Shown one piece after another: positions 34,289-44,920 of a DNA stretch of 64,000 nucleotides; within the stretch, counting starts at the first letter, position 1; each line of letters begins with the position of its first letter. The translations under genes were made by a program, and so were the position numbers. The notes under the pieces were generated by a model, which saw only the letters and a list, made by a program, of their open reading frames with translations, was not told the DNA's origin and did no database searches. The stretch comes from Martensiomyces pterosporus (lineage: Eukaryota > Kickxellomycota > Kickxellomycetes > Kickxellales > Kickxellaceae), in contig MU603958.1 in assembly GCA_025201845.1 (NCBI GenBank), positions 103,567-167,566 on the forward strand, in the 5' to 3' direction.

Positions 34289-35500
34289 ATGGCGTCCACA
34301 GGCCCCAATCCGCTGGAGCTTCTTCGTGAGTACACGATGCAGAACAAAAGCGTGGAGTTTCTCGACAGCGAGGGCAATTTGACCAGGGACCTGCTTAGGG
34401 CAGCGACAGTGCGGTTCGGCGAGGACGCGTCGTTCCCGCGCGACACGCCCACGAGCTACTCGCGAGGCAACAACGAGGCAGACCAGTATACCCTGTCGGC
34501 ACTCTTGCACTTCCTTGACCACCGGGACCAGAGCTTCTACGAGTACATGAAGACGACCAATACAATGGGGTTGCAGACTGTGTCCTTTGGCGACCGCATC
34601 AGTTTGCTGGACTATTTGACAGGAAAGTCTGCTAGTGCCGGGCAGGGCAGTGGGCCGCAGGCTGGCGAGAAGCATGGAAACACAGATGCCGATGGTCCTG
34701 GCGAGATAAGCGACAGTAGTAGGCGTACGAGGATGCGGACTGCAGCTGCAGAGGGCGTGGGTGCAGCGACATCAGCAGGCGACATTGCGCGGGACATCAT
34801 GCGTCGCGAGCGCCTCGTTGTCACTACATCGACGGCACTGAGCAGCAACAAGAGCTTTTCGCGCGTCCCCGAGATGATCAAGGACCTGTTCCCTTCAAAG
34901 CACGGCGCGGGCTCACAGGCGGCCAAAGGAGCAGCAGGAAAGCCATCTTCTGGCGCAGCAGCGGGTGCTAGCGGATCGTCGCACAGACGGATGGGACACA
35001 GGAAGCGCCGCGACCCGATCATTGTTGTGCCGGCGGCCACCACAGCGATGCTCAACATGTACAACATCAGGTCTCTTCTGAAGGACCACCAGTTCGTTGA
35101 CAGCAGAGATATGATGGAGAAGGGCGGGTCGAAGCCTCGCGAAGTGATCATAGAGCACACAATGTCTAACGGTGGGCCCAGCCTGCGGTTCCGTGTTGTT
35201 GATTCGGTGCTGGATTTCACAGAGGCCGATTGGAACAGTCTTGTTTGTGTGTTTACACAAGGTGCGGCGTGGCAGTTCAAGAACTGGACGTGGAGCACGC
35301 CCGAGGAGGTGTTCCAGAACTGCCTGGGGTACTATCCAAAGTACCACGATGAGCGGCCAAAAGACACCACGCGCTCGTGGGGCATCTCGATGCTGAACAT
35401 CGAGCGGTCCAAGCGCCACACAGACAGAGCCACTGTGGTTGGCCTGTGGAACAGCATTGAGCAGTATATCCAGCGCCGCAAGCCCGATTTCCTCGAATGA
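34289..35500 (+). CDS. CDC73: Cdc73/parafibromin, PAF1 complex subunit, 403 aa
   Basis: The start ATG at 34289 gives MASTGPNPLELLREYTMQNK, typical of parafibromin (helical N-terminal domain, about 1-110, with DYLTGK). A Ser/Ala/Gly-rich linker is followed by the conserved Ras-like C-terminal domain from about 239 to the end (PIIVVPAATTAMLNMYN, FTQGAAWQFKNW, YHDERPKDTTRSWG, WNSIEQYIQRRKPDFLE). Length is close to yeast Cdc73 (393). It is a subunit of the nuclear PAF1 elongation complex that travels with RNA polymerase II and promotes histone H2B ubiquitination and H3K4/K36 methylation. It is a single exon, divergent from MDN1. Confidence 0.97.
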   Translation: MASTGPNPLELLREYTMQNKSVEFLDSEGNLTRDLLRAATVRFGEDASFPRDTPTSYSRGNNEADQYTLSALLHFLDHRDQSFYEYMKTTNTMGLQTVSFGDRISLLDYLTGKSASAGQGSGPQAGEKHGNTDADGPGEISDSSRRTRMRTAAAEGVGAATSAGDIARDIMRRERLVVTTSTALSSNKSFSRVPEMIKDLFPSKHGAGSQAAKGAAGKPSSGAAAGASGSSHRRMGHRKRRDPIIVVPAATTAMLNMYNIRSLLKDHQFVDSRDMMEKGGSKPREVIIEHTMSNGGPSLRFRVVDSVLDFTEADWNSLVCVFTQGAAWQFKNWTWSTPEEVFQNCLGYYPKYHDERPKDTTRSWGISMLNIERSKRHTDRATVVGLWNSIEQYIQRRKPDFLE

Positions 35501-35623
35501 GCTCTGCACCGCCATTCCTCTGGTTTCAGCCATATCTTCTACGCCTCATGTTGGCAGCCCTCCCTTTTTATTGTAACGATCGCATGCCATATATCTTGTT
35601 TGCAAAGTTGGACATGTGCGTCT

Positions 35624-36502
35624 CTAGGCCAACGGCCCAGCATTCGCGATGCTGGACACCGAGGCATTGGCAGCACTAGCAATTCGCTCGATATGCGCAG
35701 CAACAATGCTGTTAAAGCGGTATGCAGAAGGATCGTTCTTCTGGCCAGCCAAAGTCGGCGAAGACTTGGAGTAGTACGAGCCGGTGATGCCGACAAGCAG
35801 CGCTGTGGGCGCATTTGTTAGCAGCGTGTAGCCGACAATGGGATCGCCGCCCAACCTGTCGCCAAACACGGACTGGTTTCTCACGGGCATTGTACAAAAG
35901 AACTTGTCCTGCGGGTAACCTGGAACTACGCCTTTGCACTCGGCCTCGGTTCCCTGCATGAGCTTGACAAACGGCGAGTATGTAAGATCTGTCGTGTTGT
36001 ACATGTTGAGGTTTGCTGTGCCTGGAATGCCAGTTTGCGTGCTGATGACAATTGGCCTGATGGAGTCGCTGAGCTCCAGTGGCGCCTCTAGCTCAATGAT
36101 TGCAAAGTTTGTCTCGCTGTCGACATCGATGCTCTTAACCACGCTGTGCTCCTGTGCTGTATCAGGCAGGTGGGGCATGTAGCGCTTATCAGATCCGGCG
36201 GCAATCAGCCATTGCCCGGGGCCATGCAGGGAGCGGGCATATTCTGCGTTGGCGCATGCAGCGCTAGTCACCAGCACAGTGCTGGCGATGACTGACGCCG
36301 AGCACTGGCGGAATGCGCCGCTCCCCGGAGTCGCCCAGAACAGCCCAGCAATGAACTTTGCATTTTGGAGGTTAAACGGCACCGGCACGGTGGTGTCGAC
36401 TGTAGGCTGTGCTGCTGGGGCATCCTGGTGGAATACTTGAACAGGAGTGCCTGCCACCGCGCAGGCGAACAGGAGCGCGAAGAAGGGGTGCGCGATTAGC
36501 AT
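35624..36502 (-). CDS. Secreted trypsin-fold pseudoprotease, 292 aa
   Basis: The N-terminal signal peptide (1-18, ends AVAGTP) is followed by a chymotrypsin-like (S1) domain. The landmarks are altered. The usual TAAHC reads TSAAC at 79-83, so the catalytic His is Ala82. The usual Asp site reads NFAII with Asn132. The usual GDSGGP reads GDRLGGDP at 214-221 with no nucleophilic Ser. All three triad positions are therefore lost, while the fold-forming Cys and strands remain. It is probably a secreted non-catalytic binding protein or inhibitor-like module. TATAAG on the minus strand at 36642-36647 is 140 bases before the ATG. The C terminus is Ala/Ser-rich. A second pseudo-S1 protein lies at 60.6 kb. 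Confidence 0.8.
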   Translation of the reverse strand: MLIAHPFFALLFACAVAGTPVQVFHQDAPAAQPTVDTTVPVPFNLQNAKFIAGLFWATPGSGAFRQCSASVIASTVLVTSAACANAEYARSLHGPGQWLIAAGSDKRYMPHLPDTAQEHSVVKSIDVDSETNFAIIELEAPLELSDSIRPIVISTQTGIPGTANLNMYNTTDLTYSPFVKLMQGTEAECKGVVPGYPQDKFFCTMPVRNQSVFGDRLGGDPIVGYTLLTNAPTALLVGITGSYYSKSSPTLAGQKNDPSAYRFNSIVAAHIERIASAANASVSSIANAGPLA

Positions 36503-37103
36503 GATTGCCGGCAGCTGTAGCTTTAGCGCGTATGCAGCGTGTGGTGATGACTATGCAAATGCAGGTGCAAAAGTATTGAGAATATGGAGCTGCGGACGTG
36601 TGTGAAGCAGAATCTCAGGACGCGCCCCACCTCCTCTGCCTCTTATACTGCACAGCTCACGGCAGCGCCGGTGCAGAGGACGGAGGACAATGCTGGCAGC
36701 GGTCTGTTTGGTGCCAGGCGCAGTGTTTGGTCTGGAGCGATGACAAAGAGCGGCAATAGGGACGTGCAAAGTCTTTGTAAAGCCGCGAGGCGCGATTGTC
36801 TCTTGCACAATAGAGCCCTGGCCTTATTCCTCGCAAAAATGCTTCTGCTCATTCTACCGATTTCGCCAGTCAGCTCTGGCTGAGAATAGAAAATAGGTCC
36901 ATCGCCGGGTCTGCGCTGCTCTGCTCGTTATTATCTTGGCTGGCATGAAAATTTTTCATTAGAGCCCAGACTTTTTCTTTGTCCGGCCAGCGAGCAGCCA
37001 CCCCCGCCCGATTTTTCGCCTCACCCATCCCTGCTCTCCTTTCCCTCCACCACACTGCCTGTCCTTTTCACAGCTCTTGCTTTCTCGAATACTGATATAC
37101 ACA
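36503..37103. other. Divergent promoter region
   Basis: Contains TATAAG (minus, 36642-36647) for the pseudoprotease gene and a C/T-rich leader (about 36990-37075) before the SRPBCC gene. No gene seen. Confidence 0.45.
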
Positions 37104-37529
37104 ATGTCCTCGCACAACGTCGAATCGCGTGTCATCAAGGCTCCCGTCGAGAAGGTTTGGGATGCCCTGCGCAGCCAAGACTTCAAGTTCTGGTCCATTG
37201 TCAAGTCCGTCGAGCAGCCCGCCAGCGCCACCGAGGTCGGCAGCACCCGCAAGGTCGCCTTCAACGACGGCACCGTCCAGCAGTACCGTCTGGTCGAGTT
37301 CTCCGAGCTCAAGCACTCTCTGACCTACGAGATCGTCGAGTCCGAGCCCGCTGTCCCCGTCCTCTCTGCCCAGCACACCATCCACGTCCTCCGTGTCTCT
37401 GCTGATGACACTGCCTTTGTTCAGTGGTCCTCTGACTTCAGCTCCGATGGCTCGTCGGCTGCCGTCCAGGACTCCAAGTACAAGAAGCTCGAGGCTCTTG
37501 CTGACCTTGCCAAGGCTCTTGAGAACTAG
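37104..37529 (+). CDS. SRPBCC (Bet v 1/START-like) ligand-binding protein, 141 aa
   Basis: The start ATG at 37104 follows a pyrimidine-rich leader. The N terminus (ESRVIKAPVEKVWDALRS) is the first strand and helix of the SRPBCC polyketide-cyclase/dehydrase family. GSTRKVAFNDGTVQQYRLVE forms the central hairpin strands, and the C-terminal helix (SKYKKLEALADLAKALEN) closes the cavity. Small cytosolic proteins of this fold bind hydrophobic ligands, but no substrate can be assigned. Codons are strongly C-ending (GTC, ATC, CTC), unlike most neighbours, which suggests high expression. It is a single exon, followed shortly by AATAAATAAG at about 37560. Confidence 0.85.
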   Translation: MSSHNVESRVIKAPVEKVWDALRSQDFKFWSIVKSVEQPASATEVGSTRKVAFNDGTVQQYRLVEFSELKHSLTYEIVESEPAVPVLSAQHTIHVLRVSADDTAFVQWSSDFSSDGSSAAVQDSKYKKLEALADLAKALEN

Positions 37530-37807
37530 ACCACATGCTTTGCCCTAGGCGACCACGTATAATAAATAAGATGAGACGAGTCGCAAACTTCGTTCCCCGC
37601 ATTTGCGCATCGGCGGGCTAGCCGAAATGATCTGGGATGGCCATGTGCCTTGTCCCCTAACTCGGGGCCAGTGGTGGCCATCAGAGTCACCCTCGCGAGC
37701 TCCGCGCAAACGGCGGCCGCGGTCTGATCTGTTGTCGCAGGCACTATATCCTCAGCACCCCTTGTCTCCACCGCTTCCCTTTGACGCTAGAGATTTGTAC
37801 CTGCACA

Positions 37808-38312
37808 ATGTCGAATGAAACACACAGGTCGGCTGCCACGGCACCGGCAGAGTCAGAGTACATAGCAGTCAGCCCGATTATCAGGTACATCAACCACTCG
37901 CTCTCTGGCATCACCGAAGCCTCGCGGGTAGCTGTGCGGATCAACAAGTCGACCATGGACGTCGACTATGAGCCAACAAAGATCTGGCTCAAACGTGCCG
38001 CATGCGCTGTGCTCTTTGGCGCCACTGCTGCAGCCATCTTGTACCGGCGAAAGCGTCTGAACGATGTCGGCGGCCTTGTATCCCTCGCTGGAGCCAGCCG
38101 TCCTATTCTGTCAGGGATCGCATGGAGTAGGTATCTGTGTATGCAGCATGCTTTCCATTGCTCAGGCTTGCACGCCGATGTACTGTACCTAACTCCAGCC
38201 CACTTTGCTTTATTTCATTGTCTGTCTGTGTGTAGCTACGGGAATTGCTGGCGCCCTCAACCTGCGGCCAGTCCACCCAGAGGCCTCTACGCCTAGCATT
38301 AATCCAAAGTAG
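37808..38312 (+). CDS. Small single-pass membrane protein, 131 aa, two exons
   Basis: Exon 1 is 37808-38126, the intron 38127-38235 (109 nt, GTAGGT donor, GTGTAG acceptor), and exon 2 38236-38312. Without the splice the frame runs into unrelated sequence, so the intron is inferred. The protein has a hydrophilic N terminus, an amphipathic stretch (IIRYINHSLSGITEASR), a membrane segment at about 63-79 (CAVLFGATAAAILY) followed by YRRKR, and a second moderately hydrophobic part (about 88-113) before a Pro-rich tail. No family is recognised. The positive cluster after the helix suggests the C-terminal side faces the cytosol or matrix. Confidence 0.55.
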
Positions 38313-38424
38313 CCAGCTTGCTGATGTCAATGCCCTCCAGCCGCACATAGCATGTGCCTGCTGCACTGTCTTCTCTTTCCTGGGGCCCCTTTTTCTTTAT
38401 TTTGCTTTTTGCAGCAGTATTGAA

Positions 38425-41400
38425 ATGCCATTCCCCTTACCAATGTTTGGCCATGAGAACGAGTACGATTTTGCCGAGTGTTGTGACACGCCATCACCAG
38501 CTTCAGATAGCAGAATCACTATGACAACCAGCAAGTATTTTGCGCTTAAGCGACCAGCGGCCGCTCCGTCGCCATCTAACCGCACCGCGAAGCCAGCAAC
38601 GCCAAGCGACAACACCTACCAGTGGAAGAAACCCAAGATCGCATATTCGCCGCATGCCCCATCAGCAGCAGCATCTACTATGACAGGACGTGTGCCTGTG
38701 AGCTCGTTGCCGGCAGAGTTTGCACATGCATACCCTTTCACGCACTTTAACCGCTTGCAGTCGGAGTGCTTCGGCGATGTTTTCGGATCCAGCAGGAATA
38801 TGGTTGTCAGCGCGCCAACCGCCTCGGGGAAGACTGTGCTGATGGAGCTTGCCATATACAGGCTCTTTCAGCACCAGGCCTCTCGATCTCGCTTCAAGGT
38901 GCTATACTTGGCGCCATTGAGGGCCCTGTGTGCTGAAAAGGCACTGGACTGGAAGGCCAGGTACTCCAGGTGCGGCCTGGAGTGCATTGAGGCTGCTGGC
39001 CCCGATGCTGACAGCTTGTCAGCGACTCCAAAGCCGGCGGGCGATGCTTTGCTAGCCGGATCACATATAGTGTGTTCGACTCCCGAAAAGTGGGTATCCA
39101 TTGCCAGAAACTCAGACTCCAGCACATCGCTTCTGCGCACATTCAAGCTTGTGCTCGTTGACGAGTGCCATATGGTCGGAACCGACCGCGGCGCATGGCT
39201 TGAAATTGCAGTGTCGTCCATTCGGATGGTGAGCAAGGATGCGCGTGTCGTTGCTGTCTCAGCAACTGTCGGGAATATTGGGGACATTGCAGAATGGCTC
39301 GGAGTCGGCCATGGTGCTTCCGGGCTGGAGTCGACCTGCATGGCAAAAACGCGTGTCTTTGGCGAGGAATACAGGCCAGTGCCCCTGACGAAAGTTGTTC
39401 TGGGATTTGATTCTCGTATGCCATACTACAAGTTCCAGCGGAACCTCGACTTCAGGCTGCCTGGTGCCCTCAACAGCCACAGCTGCGGGAAGCCTGCTCT
39501 GATATTCTGCTCGACCAGAGGCTCTGCACAGGACACCTGCCGCCACCTGATAAGGAACAAGAGCCAGCTTGCGCACCAGCCAGCGCCCATTCACCTCACA
39601 TCGCTGTTTACAAACCACTTGCTCAATGGTAAGCCCACAGGCGGCTACAGGCGAGATGCCGTGTCTCACACTGCCTCTAACTCGGCTATGACCAAACCTG
39701 CTTGCTGTCTAGAGTCGGTGCCGCATGGAATCGCATATCATCACTCCGGCCTATCGTCGAGCGACAAAAGGAGGGTCGAGCAGCTTTTTGCAAGTGGGTC
39801 GATCCGCATTTTGTGTATGCTCAATCCTCAGCGGTGCCTGCACATGCCTGCACTATTAGAGTTTGGTGCTGCTGAAAGGAGCTCTTAGTGGAAATCTTGC
39901 AGACATTGTGTAGGTTCAACATCAGCCCTCGGGACCGGCGTCAACTTGCCAGCACACATGGTTATCGTTAAGGGAACAAAGGGTAGGAGACAATAGTGAA
40001 ATAGTGACCGTTCTCGCAGTATTTTCTCACCGCTGCTCAGTGCCTAGCTCAGCATACGTTTACTGCCTGTAGGATACGTGGATAGCAACTATGCTGAGTA
40101 CCGCGCCTCTGAGATTTGGCAGTTTATTGGCAGGGCTGGACGTCCACAGTTTGGGTCGAGTGGCAAGGCACTGATTCTTACTGAAAGCAGCATGGTCAGC
40201 AAATACCGCAACATGGTCGGTGGGTGTGAAGTGCTTGAAAGCAGGTAGGAAACCTGCAGGTGTCAGTAGCGCACACAAGTGCATTTCTGACATCGCTGCT
40301 CACTCTTGGCATATTTTTGTGCATGGTGTTTGCAGCCTGTATGGTGAGCTTGCGCGGCATATCATAATCGAGGTGCGCAAACAGACCTTTCAGACAGTCG
40401 CTGATGTTTACAAATGGTAGGTGGTGCTTCAGCCATGGTGGTTATTCGAGCTTGGCATTGGATATTGATTTTGGATGTGCTACATGTGCCATAGGCTGAG
40501 CTCCACCTTTTTTGCCGTCAGGGTTAAGCATAACGCATCAGGATACATTCCGCAGGATGCTCTGAGGGCCGTTTCCAGCAGCCAATACTGTCAATGTAAG
40601 CAGCACTGGCCGCCTGTTCAGCATCCGGTTTTATGCGGGCAATCGCCTTAATTATCGGCTTTCTACCTTTGTATTTGTTTGGCTTTTGGATGTAGGGTGC
40701 ATTGACCAAGTGCTAGCTAGCCTTCAGAAAGCGGGGCTGCTTGAGGTGCAAAGCAGCAGCAACATCCGCCTTTTGCGTAAGTGTGGTGTATGAGCCGAGA
40801 ATCTGCATGTCTAGGAAGATGCTTGGCTGCTGCCCCATGCCATTCAGGTGCTTATTCTCTTCATCCAGCGTTTGAAGGATACAAATAGCTCTCGGAGGGT
40901 GCATTGCAAGATACCAGGTCGATCCAATTAGTATGACAAAAGTACTTTGGACTCTGCCCCCGAACCCAAGCTGCCAGCAAGTTGTAAGTACAAACAACTA
41001 CCAGCGACATGTGCGCGTCATCGAGCACATAATCTGACAGCTGCTTCTTGGTCCCTTGTGTATTTCTGATACCGCATAGCTGGAGCATGTTTGCGACAGC
41101 CAGGAGTTCGCAAACATGAAAATTACGACTGGGCAAAAAGGTGCCTTGAACGAGATGAATAAAAGCCCACCCTTGCGGTACAAACTAAAGGGCAGAGTCC
41201 AATCGCTCAGGGACAAGGTGTTTCTTCTAATCCAGGTAAGCAGCCTCCAACTCCAACCAAGAATAACGCCGAAACGGGAGACACAGGTAGCATGAATATT
41301 CAAATGCACCAATATTCTATAGTACCGACTGCTTGGCAGCCAGCTTCCAATTGGCAAGCATTCTGCTGGACTGGCAGCCGATATGAACAGGGCAATCCAG

Positions 41401-42226
41401 GTCGCTTTGGGCCCCGCCATGTGTATTCGTGACTGCTACATTGAGCGCGGCGATTTGCACGGAATCACCCACTCGATGGCGATGTAAGTGCCAAACCCCC
41501 TGTAGGAAACTGCACTATCCATAGGAGAACGTGTGCATGTGCATGTGGGCTCTAGCATAGATCGCTCTATGGCCACTGCGTGTTGTAGATGTCGCGAGGT
41601 GGCTGCGAGGTGCTTTGAGGACTCATCTGCTGTGCTGCAGCAGATCGACGGAATTGGCCCCCGCTATGCCAAAATGCTATGGGAAAAGGGTGTCAGGTCC
41701 ATAGTCCATCTCCAGGAATCTAGCACCAGGGATATCGAATATGTAAGTCAGGACACCCGATCACAAAAGCACACATGTGCTGTACCGTTACCTGCGATGC
41801 CACCCATTCATTTCCGCACTTCAGCTGCGCGCTTGCCTGTAGTTTCTGAACAGAAGCCCACCATTCGGCACAAAGGTGTTGGCGAGTGCTGCAGCAGTGC
41901 CCAGCTATTCCATCGACATTGCCTCCAGCTGGATCGATTCACAGCGAATTGTGTTCGCCATAAAGGTGTGCTGCTCATTCAGGACGAGGAGTTCGCCTGA
42001 GAACAAACAACGCACGGTAGCGAGCGCAGCCCCTGCAGCCATTGTTGCATATACCTCTGATGGCGTCTTGCTCGCTTGCGAATTGGTTGACCTACCACCT
42101 TCGGCTTGCTACGAAACCCAGGCAGGGCTGTGCAACCCCAGTCCTGGATCGTCTGTGATTGTCGAGGTGGCACCCGAAAAATACGGCAAGTACCAGCCGC
42201 TGGACATAGAATTCCAGAGCAAGTAG
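38425..42226 (+). CDS. MER3/HFM1-type meiotic DNA helicase, 951 aa, 11 exons
   Basis: Exons: 38425-39814, 39914-39982, 40073-40244, 40336-40416, 40495-40595, 40696-40776, 40889-40983, 41080-41235, 41344-41483, 41556-41742, 41843-42226. All ten introns are 72-112 nt with GT/AG ends. Walker A APTASGKT is at 130-137, DECH at 246-249, SATVGN at motif III. The exon 1/2 join gives ILCSTSALGTGVNLPAHM and exon 3 gives EIWQFIGRAGRPQFG (motif VI). A winged-helix and Sec63-like region with an IDGIGPRYAKML helix-hairpin-helix follows. It is a Ski2-like 3'-5' helicase acting with ZMM proteins in meiotic crossover formation. Exon 6/7 and the C terminus are the least sure. An open frame at 42260-42580 might be a further exon. 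Confidence 0.82.
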
Positions 42227-42716
42227 TGCCAACAGCTGGGTACTAATGAATGTCAAAAAATGCCAACTACACACCAGCCCGTAGCTGGATGCCGCAAGCG
42301 CATTGAGGAGAAAGTCGCCGAAACCAGCATGCACGCAGCGCCAATCAGGCTGGATGGCTACATGCGAGGCAACGAGCAGATGCACAGAATCGATGCACAC
42401 TCAAAACAAAGCAAACAAGACACAAGTCCTTGCCAGGCTGCAAGCAACAATGCCCTCGACGATATAATGTTCGCGGTCAGCGATTCGGAGCTGTCGCTGC
42501 TTCTCTCGCAGCAAGAACTTGAAGAGTGCTCACTACCTAGCACATGCATTGACCTCACCGGCGGCTCGCAGCCAATGTAGCAAGTGGCAGTTGCTGTACG
42601 ATACACCATGATGTCATGTAGCCATGTTGGGCTCAGTGCCCGGTCTAAGCAATCGTGTCAATGCCACTTGAAAATATCTATTCTGCTGCTGCCAGAATAC
42701 TGTCTGTTCGCTTACA
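42227..42716. other. Region after helicase, possible extra exon
   Basis: A 106-codon open frame (42260-42580) with an acidic motif (DDIMFAVSDSELSLLL) follows the helicase stop. A TACTAAT branch-like site lies at 42240-42246, and an acceptor ACCAG at about 42277-42281. It could be spliced to the helicase through a GTGGCA donor near 42166, or be a separate gene or chance. The rest is the convergent 3' end of the next gene. Confidence 0.35.
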
Positions 42717-44273
42717 CTACTTTCCAACCGACTCCCTTTCTGACCCAGGAGGCGAAGGCTGCTGGCGTGGGGTCCTTTTCTGCACCGTCTGACTTGACTT
42801 CTTCTCGCTGCCTGCTGTGCGCAATAGCTCCCGCTTGCCAGGCACGGCTGAAGAGCCTGCCACGTTGTCTGCAGAGACACACATGGACACCGCTACCTCC
42901 ATGGGTTTCGGACCCACCACTGGATGCAGCTTGGTGTCGAACTCGGCTGATGCACACTGCTGGGACGAGATTTCGTGCATGTATATCGATGTTGTGTTCT
43001 CTTTGTTTTCCTGCATGCTGGTGCCATCTTGGTCGAGCACAGCCGCGATGGGGCACTCGGCGCTGTTCGTCTGGTCATCATAACAGAGCCCGCTATCATG
43101 GCGTTGCCGGCGATGGCTGCAATCCTGTGCAGCACCAAACATTCTGGTGTGCAGCTCGGCCATGTTGCTATTCCCATTGCTGGCATGGCTAGTGGCCGGG
43201 TATCTTGGGATCGCCCGTGCCATGAGCCTAATGTGCTCCAGCTCAGGCCGCATAGGAACGGCACCGTATGTCCAAAAGCCAGCACTCCCCACCACATAGT
43301 CAGTATCGTCGCGGCCAGCCATCTGCGTGTCCATGGCCCTGATTGTATCGGCATGCTTGCGCAGGAAGTCCACTCTGGGCAGAGTGAGCTTGCTCTCCAG
43401 GTCAAGAACCAGATCTAGCAGCAGGTGGGTGCGGGGATCGGAGAGGAACATTGGGTCGGCAACCTCGATGGCTTGTAGTGACCTTACCAGGTATGTGAGT
43501 CTAGCGATGTGGATGGCGTACTCCTCACTTGCTAGTGGTGGCAGGTGCTGCGAGGTTTGGTCGTTTAGCAGGGCAGTCTGTGGCTGCAGCTGCAGCGTGT
43601 GCGCATCATCCAGCACATATGGCTGGAAGTCACCCATAGCAGCATGGCGAGACATAAACCCAGCAATGGGCTGCTCGCTGTCGGCGCAAGTCTCTAGCAG
43701 CTCAGCGACCCTGGCTGGCTTTTGCAGCCTGAAGAGCGGCGACGTGATGGGCTCGCTCCCCGAAAGCAGATGGCGTCTGTACAGCACGTCAGTCTTGGGC
43801 CTGTTGCCACGGATCCATTGGCAGATATCCAAGTGCTTCTTCGCACCACTCTGCCTACTCGAGTCATGGCCCTCTTGTACCTCGACAGCCTGATCGCTGG
43901 CATCTAGCGTCTGCGACAGCCTGGTGGCGTTCGACTGTCCGCCCAGCAAGCGGTTCTGGTCCGTCAAGTAGTCCACCTGGTTTTGCAGCTTGAACAGCTG
44001 GATCTGCATTTGCTTGAGTGACTCGCTTTCGCTCATGGCAGGCAGCGGATGGTCATATGCCTCGCCTATTTGATCAAACGCCTGGTACATTCTGTTCATG
44101 CTCTCCTGAGTGCGCGGGCGGCTGCTGGTGGGCTGGTGCTGTCTTGTGGCGTCAGAATTAGTGACTTTTATGATATAGTCAAGCATGTCTGCCGAGAATG
44201 ACATGTAAGGCGAAGATGAGCCTGGGCGAGCCCGGCTTATGTAGTCCTTGCCCGAGCCTGCCTCGTGCTGCAT
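42717..44273 (-). CDS. Unrecognised coiled-coil protein, about 518 aa
   Basis: The open frame extends to 44357, but its first ATG is at 44273, used here. An upstream exon is possible, since TTTCAG directly precedes that ATG. No domain is recognised. Visible features: DMLDYIIKVTNSD near the N terminus; a short coiled coil (SLKQMQIQLFKLQNQVDYL); a helical stretch (YAIHIARLTYLVRSLQ, LLLDLVLDLESKL); and a low-complexity C terminus rich in Ser, Pro, Gln and Lys. It is intracellular, with no signal peptide or membrane segment. The composition resembles structural cytoskeletal or nuclear proteins, but no function is assigned. The gene is convergent with the helicase. Confidence 0.6.
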   Translation of the reverse strand: MQHEAGSGKDYISRARPGSSSPYMSFSADMLDYIIKVTNSDATRQHQPTSSRPRTQESMNRMYQAFDQIGEAYDHPLPAMSESESLKQMQIQLFKLQNQVDYLTDQNRLLGGQSNATRLSQTLDASDQAVEVQEGHDSSRQSGAKKHLDICQWIRGNRPKTDVLYRRHLLSGSEPITSPLFRLQKPARVAELLETCADSEQPIAGFMSRHAAMGDFQPYVLDDAHTLQLQPQTALLNDQTSQHLPPLASEEYAIHIARLTYLVRSLQAIEVADPMFLSDPRTHLLLDLVLDLESKLTLPRVDFLRKHADTIRAMDTQMAGRDDTDYVVGSAGFWTYGAVPMRPELEHIRLMARAIPRYPATSHASNGNSNMAELHTRMFGAAQDCSHRRQRHDSGLCYDDQTNSAECPIAAVLDQDGTSMQENKENTTSIYMHEISSQQCASAEFDTKLHPVVGPKPMEVAVSMCVSADNVAGSSAVPGKRELLRTAGSEKKSSQTVQKRTPRQQPSPPGSERESVGK

Positions 44274-44920
44274 CCTGAAACCACGTATCTTGCTGTGTGC
44301 CTGCGCGCGGCTATACGTGTGATTTATCGCGGAAGGATCTGTCAGTGTTAGATTCAACTCTGCCTTGGCGCAGTGCCTGTTGTGGGGGGTGGAAGAAAAG
44401 GGTGGGTGCGTGCTTGATAAGCAATGAAGTCCAGATGGAAAAGCAAGCTTTCAGGGAAAATGTGGATGCGAGGAGGCTAATATACCCACTCGAGGACAGC
44501 TCCAGATTGTTCCTCCAGCACCCTGTTTTGGCAGCAACAGCGAGCACTCGTCCCTTCCTAGCAGCAGCCAGGACGCAGGCTGCCCAAGCCATGTGACGTG
44601 CTGTGCCTGGACGCCTGCTCGAAAGCCCTGTCGGATGCTGTGATTCACACTCGGCAGGCATTTAGGCGTGCGGGGAGGCGGGAATGCCAGCACGCGTCGG
44701 GTTGTCTGGCTGCAGCAACAATAGCAGCCATTCGCAGCGCTTGCCTATTTTAGGACGCCTTGTCTGGCTGCAATTGGGGGAGGAGAGGACACCGTTTGCT
44801 ACGAATAGCGACAACGGCCACACGGATCACGGCCAGGGACGCAAGTTTCAGAGGGCGTGAGAGCATTTATTGCTTGCTCTTCACAGTCAAAAAAAAAAAT
44901 GCACAGCAGGGCACTTGACT
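44274..44920. other. Intergenic, two minus-strand genes
   Basis: No gene is seen. It contains the promoter of the coiled-coil protein gene and the 3' end of the next. An A-run is at about 44890-44899. Confidence 0.4.
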
